Origin: Methylophilaceae bacterium UBA7525
GTDB taxonomy: Bacteria; Pseudomonadota; Gammaproteobacteria; Burkholderiales; Methylophilaceae
Direction: 5' to 3'
Assembly: GCA_002479405.1 (NCBI GenBank)
Contig: DLMX01000116.1
Span: 20,762-30,243 of the forward strand
Length of the DNA: 9,482 nt
In this document: piece by piece, positions 5,465 to 9,482 of the stretch
Layout: each line of letters begins with the position of its first letter
Position numbering within the stretch: the first letter of the stretch is position 1
The notes under the pieces: generated by a model
What the model was told of the DNA's origin: nothing
Database searches by the model: none
Seen by the model: only the letters and a program-made list of their open reading frames with translations
Translations under genes and position numbers: made by a program

Positions 5465-7291
5465 TTATTGCCCCCGCATGAACATCTTGTCCAGCTCCGC
5501 CATCGTCACCTGGAACCAGGTCGGGCGGCCATGATTGCACTGGCCGGAACGCTCGGTGGCTTCCATGTCGCGTAGCAGCGCGTTCATCTCGGGGATGGTC
5601 AGGATACGGTTGGCGCGCACGGCGGCGTGACAGGCCATGGTACCGAGCAGTTCGTTGCGGCGTTCCAGCAGCGCGCGGCTGGCACCGTATTCACGCAGAT
5701 CGCGCAGCACATCGCGCGCCAGCGCCACGGCATCGGCCCCCTGCAACATTGCGGGTATACCGCGCACTGCCAGCGTGGCAGGTGACAGCACGGCGACATC
5801 GAAACCGAGTTGCTGTAGGCTGTTATCCGCCTGCGCCAACTGTTCTTGCACGGCAGCCACTTCCAGCCTGTCGGCATTGAAGCTGACCGGCAGCAACAAG
5901 GGCTGCATGGGCACGACATCCTGATCGAGTGCGACTTTCAGCCGCTCATACATGATGCGCTCGTGCGCGGCGTGCATGTCCACCACCACCATGCCCTGCC
6001 GGTTCTGCGCCAGGATGTAGATGCCGTGCAACTGGCCCAGCGCGAAGCCGAGCGGATACTCCTCGCGCGCTGGTTCGGCTGCGGCACCCTGTGTCTGCAT
6101 TTGGGTCTGCGTTTGAATGCCGGGTACCTCAGCCGGTGCCCGGATGCCCCCATAGAGCGTTTCGTAAAAACTGCCGGCTTCGGCTGCGCGCAGATCCATG
6201 CCTGTCTGGTAACTGGGATAGCTTGTGTTCACTGGCGGCGTGGCAACTTGGCCAGCAAACGGATTGAAAGGCGCCTGTTGTGCCGTCACGGCGGCGGATT
6301 GCCCGGTCGGCACAGCCAGCGCCTTGTGCAGCGCATGGAAGATGAAGCGGTGCACAGCCTGCCCGTCGCGGAAACGCACCTCGGTCTTGCTCGGATGCAC
6401 ATTGACGTCGACCAGATTGGGGTCGAGTTCCAGAAACAGCACAAAAGCCGGATGGCGCTCATGATGCAGCACATCCTGATAGGCCTGGCGGATGGCGTGT
6501 GCGATCAGCTTGTCGCGCACGAAACGGCCGTTGACGTAAACGTACTGCGTATCGCGACTGTTGCGGTTATAGGTCGGCTTGGCGGCAACGCCCCATAGAC
6601 GCAGACCGGCGGCAGCCTCATCGACGCTGAACGATTCGCCTGTAAATTCGCGGCCCAGGACCTCGTCGAAGCGCCGCTGCGGTTCTCCGGCGGCAAAACG
6701 GCTCAACACGCGGCCGTTGTGCTGCAGCGTGAACGTGACATCCGGCCGCGACAGGGCCACGCGCGTGAACGCCGCCTCGCAATGGCCGAATTCGGTCGCC
6801 TCGGTCTTGAGGAACTTGCGCCGCGCCGGCGTGTTGAAATAGAGGTCGGAGACCTCGACGATGGTGCCGGCATCCAGCGCAGCAGGCTCGATGCCGGAGA
6901 TGGCACTGCCTTCCGAGCTGATGCGCCAGGCATGCTTGTCGTTAGCCGAGCGGCTGATGATATGCGTGCGCGACACCGAGGCGATACTGGCCAGCGCCTC
7001 ACCACGAAAACCGAGGCTGCCGACCGCCTCCAGATCTTCCAGCGTCTGGATCTTGCTGGTGGCATGGCGCGTCAAGGCCAGCGCCAGATCGTCCTGTGCG
7101 ATGCCCTGCCCGTTATCGGCGATGCGCAACTGCTTGACGCCACCCTGCAGCAGCGCAACGCTGATCTCGTTGCTGCCGGCATCCAGGCTGTTTTCCAGCA
7201 GTTCCTTCAGGGCAGAAGCCGGCCGCTCAACCACTTCGCCAGCCGCGATCTGGCTGATCAGCTGATCCGGTAATAGCCTGATTGATGTCAT
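5465..7291 (-). CDS. mutL: DNA mismatch repair protein MutL, endonuclease type
   Basis: A 608-residue MutL, the ATP-dependent matchmaker of mismatch repair. The N-terminal GHKL ATPase shows PDQLISQIAAGEVVERPA, KELLENSLDAG with catalytic E30 and metal ligand N34, D59 in I-A-D-N-G-x-G-I, RHATSKI (75-81) and GFRGEAL (94-100). A variable linker with a Q/T-rich run precedes the C-terminal dimerisation domain. That domain has an intact nuclease motif DMHAAHERIMYE (438-449, the D-x-HA-x2-E-x4-E pattern) plus ACHAAVR and QCNHGRP, which are absent or altered in MutH-dependent E. coli MutL. It probably nicks DNA itself, as shown for Neisseria gonorrhoeae MutL. The start at 7291 is chosen because MTSIRLLPDQL matches the family; an upstream in-frame ATG at 7474 would add 61 residues unlike MutL and overlap the previous gene. 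It begins 10 bases after the RNase stop, with AAGG upstream, so the two are co-transcribed. Confidence 0.97.
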   Translation of the reverse strand: MTSIRLLPDQLISQIAAGEVVERPASALKELLENSLDAGSNEISVALLQGGVKQLRIADNGQGIAQDDLALALTRHATSKIQTLEDLEAVGSLGFRGEALASIASVSRTHIISRSANDKHAWRISSEGSAISGIEPAALDAGTIVEVSDLYFNTPARRKFLKTEATEFGHCEAAFTRVALSRPDVTFTLQHNGRVLSRFAAGEPQRRFDEVLGREFTGESFSVDEAAAGLRLWGVAAKPTYNRNSRDTQYVYVNGRFVRDKLIAHAIRQAYQDVLHHERHPAFVLFLELDPNLVDVNVHPSKTEVRFRDGQAVHRFIFHALHKALAVPTGQSAAVTAQQAPFNPFAGQVATPPVNTSYPSYQTGMDLRAAEAGSFYETLYGGIRAPAEVPGIQTQTQMQTQGAAAEPAREEYPLGFALGQLHGIYILAQNRQGMVVVDMHAAHERIMYERLKVALDQDVVPMQPLLLPVSFNADRLEVAAVQEQLAQADNSLQQLGFDVAVLSPATLAVRGIPAMLQGADAVALARDVLRDLREYGASRALLERRNELLGTMACHAAVRANRILTIPEMNALLRDMEATERSGQCNHGRPTWFQVTMAELDKMFMRGQ

Positions 7292-7301
7292 GCTGCCAGC
7301 C

Positions 7302-8657
7302 TTATAGCTCAATGGTTTCCAGATATTCCGGCACGACCACTTCCCAATGCAGCTTTTCCTCGATGTGGTGGCGCATGGCATCGGCTGCCACCGGTTCACC
7401 GTGCACGATGAACGTTGTGACCGGCGGTTTCTCGAAATGATGCAGCCACTCCATGATCTCGCTGTAATCGGCATGGGCGGAAAGATTGGAGATAAAGTCC
7501 ACCTCGGCGTTGATCGGCACGTATTCTCCGTGAATCTTCACGCTCTCGGCACCATCGAGCATCGCCGCACCACGCGTGCCTACCGCCTGATAGCCGGCAA
7601 ACAGGATGGTGTTGCGCGGGTCCGGGCCAAAGGCCTTGATGTGATGCACCACGCGCCCGCCGGAAGCCATGCCGCTGGCCGACAGGATAATGACCGGGTG
7701 GCCGATCTCGTTCAGAGAACGCGACTCTTCCACGCTGTTCACCATGCGCGCACTGTTCGCCACCATCTTGCACTGCTCTTTCGATAGTTTGTGAATATCG
7801 TGATGATGCATGAAGATCGCCGTGGCATCGACTGCCATAGGGCTATTGAGATAGACCGGCACATCGGGAATCAGCCGCTGATCCTTCAGCGATTGGATGT
7901 AATACAGCACCTCCTGCGCACGACCGACGGCGAACACCGGCACCACCAGTACACCGCCCCGCTCGTAAGTACGGTTGATGATCTCGGCCAGTTTGATCTC
8001 CGGGTCCTGCTTGTCATGCAGGCGGTCGCCGTAGGTCGATTCCAGCACCAGATAATCGGCATGCCGGATGATGGTTGGCGGCAGCATCAAAGGGTCATTC
8101 GGGCGGCCGATATCGCCGGAGAACAGGATGGATTTGCCTTCGCTACGCATCATGACCAGCGAAGCGCCGAGAATATGACCGGCAGGCGAAAACTGTGCGG
8201 TGACGCCTTCAGCCACTTCCACTTCCTGTCCGAACGGCACCGGCACCAGCAACTCCAGCGCACGCTCGGCATCTTCCTGTGTATAAAGCGGCAATGCCGG
8301 GTTATGCTTGGAAAAGCCGCGCAGATTAGCGTAACGCGCTTCTTCTTCCTGCAGATAGGCCGAATCCGGCAGCAGGATCTCGCACAAGGCCTGCGTTGCC
8401 TCGCTGCAATACACCTTGCCGCTGAAACCGTTCTTCACCAGCAAGGGCAGATAGCCCGTGTGGTCGATATGCGCATGCGTCAGCACCACCACATCGATCG
8501 TCGCCGGATCGACCGGCAATGGTTTCCAGTTTTTCAAACGCAGCTGCTTCAAACCCTGAAACAGGCCGCAATCCACCAGCACCTTGCTCTTCTCAGTTGT
8601 GACCAGATATTTGGAGCCGGTCACCGTGCCGGTGGCTCCGAGAAACGTGATTTTCAT
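7302..8657 (-). CDS. Beta-CASP metallo-beta-lactamase-fold RNase (CPSF73/TTHA0252-like)
   Basis: A 451-residue cytosolic protein of the metallo-beta-lactamase fold with a beta-CASP insert, the class of zinc-dependent nucleases that includes eukaryotic CPSF-73 and Thermus TTHA0252. Seen directly: N-terminal MKITFLGATGTVTGSKYLV; metal motif THAHIDH with H61, H63, D65 and H66; AGHILGA with H161; SGDIGR with D182; beta-CASP motif A in ESTYGDR (E206); VPVFAVGRAQEVLY (239-252) opening the insert; SASGMASGGR (326-335); motif B as SAHADYSE (H395); and motif C as VHGEP (H419). All expected metal ligands are present, so it is probably an active RNase acting on mRNA or RNA ends; the target is unknown. 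Length is typical. GGA about 6-9 bases before the ATG is an acceptable ribosome binding site. It heads a - strand unit with mutL 10 bases downstream. A -10-like TAGAAT lies at plus 8688-8693 without a good -35. Confidence 0.93.
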   Translation of the reverse strand: MKITFLGATGTVTGSKYLVTTEKSKVLVDCGLFQGLKQLRLKNWKPLPVDPATIDVVVLTHAHIDHTGYLPLLVKNGFSGKVYCSEATQALCEILLPDSAYLQEEEARYANLRGFSKHNPALPLYTQEDAERALELLVPVPFGQEVEVAEGVTAQFSPAGHILGASLVMMRSEGKSILFSGDIGRPNDPLMLPPTIIRHADYLVLESTYGDRLHDKQDPEIKLAEIINRTYERGGVLVVPVFAVGRAQEVLYYIQSLKDQRLIPDVPVYLNSPMAVDATAIFMHHHDIHKLSKEQCKMVANSARMVNSVEESRSLNEIGHPVIILSASGMASGGRVVHHIKAFGPDPRNTILFAGYQAVGTRGAAMLDGAESVKIHGEYVPINAEVDFISNLSAHADYSEIMEWLHHFEKPPVTTFIVHGEPVAADAMRHHIEEKLHWEVVVPEYLETIEL

Positions 8658-8796
8658 GCATCATCCAGAGAATTGGGAACAGCCTTCATTCTAACCTGCT
8701 TTCACGGCCGGTTGTCGTCAGACGGCCACGGAACTCGATGACAGACAACCACTCGTAGTGGCTGTAATCACACAACAGCCATCACAGGAAACCGCC

Positions 8797-8877
8797 ATGC
8801 AAGACATCCATCAGTCCACATCTCAATCCACAGATGCAGCAAAAAGGCCAGCTCACCTGATACCGGCAGCATCATGA
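8797..8877 (+). CDS. Possible small ORF, 26 residues, unknown function
   Basis: ATG at 8797 is preceded by CACAGGAAACCGCC, giving AGGA 7 bases before the start. The frame encodes a 26-residue polar peptide rich in Ser, Gln and Ala and ends at TGA 8875-8877. The stop overlaps another ATG (8874) with only 9 codons. It has no membrane segment and resembles nothing I know. What favours it is the ribosome binding site and the rightward intrinsic terminator 80 bases downstream, which otherwise has no gene to end. Against it are the short length, low complexity and lack of a recognised promoter. It may be a leader peptide, part of a small RNA, or chance. Confidence 0.25.
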   Translation: MQDIHQSTSQSTDAAKRPAHLIPAAS

Positions 8878-8957
8878 GCATAGTGCGCAACGATCCGGCG
8901 TAGTGGCAACCATGGCAAACCACGACCTCCGCCGTTTTGCCTTATACTGCAATACTC

Positions 8958-8982
8958 CGGGCGGCGTAGACCGCCCGTTTTT
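8958..8982 (+). terminator. Strong rightward intrinsic terminator or attenuator without a known upstream gene
   Basis: CGGGCGG (8958-8964) and CCGCCCG (8971-8977) form a perfect 7-bp all-GC stem with a 6-base loop, followed at once by five T (8978-8982). The opposite strand lacks a T run, so it acts on rightward transcription. It lies 94 bases before the flavoprotein ATG. If TATACT (8943-8948) is a real -10, the hairpin would begin within a few bases of the transcript start, so it more likely ends a transcript begun further left. Confidence 0.75.
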
Positions 8983-9002
8983 ACAGCAAGAAACCACGAA
9001 AC

Positions 9003-9042
9003 ACCGGTCAGGCGCTTGCATCAAGGAAATCGCCTGCACGGT
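9003..9042 (+). other. Possible structured leader hairpin upstream of flavoprotein gene
   Basis: CAGGCG (9009-9014) pairs with CGCCTG (9031-9036), and after a 2x2 internal loop ACCG (9003-9006) pairs with CGGT (9039-9042); the apical loop is 16 bases. It falls between the terminator-like hairpin and the ribosome binding site. A regulatory role is only a possibility; no known riboswitch consensus is recognised. Confidence 0.3.
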
Positions 9043-9076
9043 CTTTCAAGGTTCGTTCAATTGGAGAAAACGATAT

Positions 9077-9482
9077 ATGAGCCGACTATTCGGACAACAA
9101 CACCGCGAACTGCAGGACGCCTTCGGCACCCGCAAACTGGCCGACCGCATCGAAGAGATCGCCTGCGTCACCGAATTCGATGACGAAACCAAAGCCTTCA
9201 TCGAAGCGCAAGACATGTTCTTTCTCGCCTCCGTCGACCACAACGGCCGCCCTACTGTCTCCTACAAGGGCGGCGACGTCGGCCTGGTCAAGGTGATCGA
9301 CAGCCGGACCCTGGTCTTCCCCAACTACGACGGCAACGGCATGTACATGTCCATGGGCAATCTGGCGCAAAACAGCGAAGTCGGCCTGCTCTTCATCTCC
9401 TTCGAAAAACCGCACCGTATCCGCGTGCAAGGCACCGCCACCGTCTCGCGCGAAGACCCGCTGCTGGAACAATTCCCGGGCG
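9077..9482 (+). CDS. Pyridoxamine 5'-phosphate oxidase-related FMN-binding protein (partial, N-terminal 135 residues)
   Basis: The frame is open from ATG 9077 to the window end, so the C-terminus is missing. Residues about 35-130 have the split-barrel flavin-binding pattern of the PNPOx-like superfamily: F-x-x-A-S-V-D-H-N-G-R-P-T-V-S-Y-K-G-G near 49-66, then T-L-V-F-P-N-Y-D-G-N-G-M-Y-M-S-x-GN-L near 78-96, N-S-E-V-G-L-L-F-I near 99-107, and R-I-R-V-QG-TA near 114-121. Members bind FMN, F420 or heme and are varied in function, so the name does not mean vitamin B6 synthesis. GGAG (9063-9066) lies 10 bases before the ATG and supports this start. It is preceded by a terminator-like hairpin and a possible structured leader, hinting at regulated or insulated expression. 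Codon use is like that of the neighbouring genes. Confidence 0.82.
   Translation, partial: MSRLFGQQHRELQDAFGTRKLADRIEEIACVTEFDDETKAFIEAQDMFFLASVDHNGRPTVSYKGGDVGLVKVIDSRTLVFPNYDGNGMYMSMGNLAQNSEVGLLFISFEKPHRIRVQGTATVSREDPLLEQFPG

Larger units (their letters stand above)
8658..9076. other. 419-base divergent intergenic region
   Basis: This region separates the RNase (- strand) from the flavoprotein (+ strand). On the left are a -10-like TAGAAT for the RNase (plus 8688-8693), a 7-bp inverted repeat GGTTGTC/GACAACC (8710-8716, 8744-8750) and another, TGGCTGT/ACAGCCA (8759-8765, 8775-8781). In the middle is a possible 26-codon ORF (8797-8877). On the right are TATACT (8943-8948) as a possible -10, a strong rightward terminator hairpin (8958-8982) and a second hairpin (9003-9042) before the ribosome binding site GGAG (9063-9066). 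I recognise no known riboswitch class. Confidence 0.6.

Noticed and set aside
5432..5466. 7-bp inverted repeat AAGCCTG/CAGGCTT after mutL considered as a terminator
   Set aside because: The loop is 21 bases, no T run follows on the - strand, and it overlaps the mutL stop and the toxin-antitoxin -35, so it is likely chance or at most a weak structure.
5846..6598. 250-codon + strand ORF opposite mutL
   Set aside because: Antisense shadow of a gene with complete family motifs; no recognisable domain.
7292..7474. N-terminal extension of mutL from an upstream in-frame ATG at 7474
   Set aside because: The extra 61 residues are unlike any MutL, overlap the RNase coding region in another frame, and the family N-terminus begins at the internal Met (7291).
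7791..8741. 316-codon + strand ORF opposite the beta-CASP RNase gene
   Set aside because: Lies almost wholly antisense to a well-supported gene; its His/Arg/Gln-rich translation is typical of a GC-rich antisense shadow and has no domain pattern.
1..9482. CRISPR arrays, tRNA or rRNA genes, insertion sequences, attachment sites
   Set aside because: No regularly spaced repeats, no cloverleaf or rRNA-like sequence, no transposase or integrase frame and no paired target-site duplications were seen.

Overview
The window is a chromosomal, GC-rich stretch that looks betaproteobacterial. The evidence is the PilU tail, a DapC of the beta/gammaproteobacterial succinyl branch of lysine synthesis, a mutL-miaA gene order, and an endonuclease-type MutL (unlike the E. 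coli type). A Fae-like protein suggests Nitrosomonadales (Gallionellaceae, Methylophilaceae or a relative), but I infer this from family resemblance and did not search. It reads mainly as core genome; the clearest accessory element is a toxin-antitoxin pair.

Left part (1-3900, mostly + strand). The window opens in the last 57 codons of pilU (type IV pilus retraction ATPase). Next is an OmpA-family lipoprotein with a glycine-zipper segment (413-1069). A bidirectional terminator (1093-1125) separates it from a convergent EamA-type exporter (1138-2019, - strand). Divergent from the exporter is dapC (2061-3239), which appears to start at or next to the transcript's first base, because a perfect TATAAT ends 6 bases before its ATG. 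After a hairpin terminator comes a formaldehyde-activating-enzyme homologue (3338-3886) that has no histidine in its first 50 residues and so lacks the catalytic histidine of true Fae.

Central and right part (8657 down to 3913, all - strand). In transcription order the genes are a beta-CASP metallo-beta-lactamase RNase (8657-7302), mutL (7291-5465), a YefM-type antitoxin (5380-5138), a YoeB-type toxin (5134-4868) and miaA (4875-3913). RNase and mutL are 10 bases apart. The toxin-antitoxin pair sits between mutL and miaA, two genes that are commonly neighbours. It brings its own promoter, overlapped by a 9+9 bp inverted repeat. The toxin stop codon lies inside the first codons of miaA (ATGAATAA, 8 bases shared), so miaA is in effect the third gene of the toxin-antitoxin operon. 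miaA ends in an AT-rich patch containing a perfect 12-bp inverted repeat that spans its stop codon.

Far right (8658-9482). A 419-base divergent intergenic region holds a possible 26-codon small ORF with a ribosome binding site, then a strong rightward intrinsic terminator with no established gene upstream of it, then a possibly structured leader. It leads into the first 135 codons of a pyridoxamine-phosphate-oxidase-like flavoprotein, cut by the window end.

The points most worth follow-up are the coupling of the toxin-antitoxin pair to miaA, the His-less Fae paralogue, the orphan terminator with its small ORF, and the probable leaderless start of dapC.
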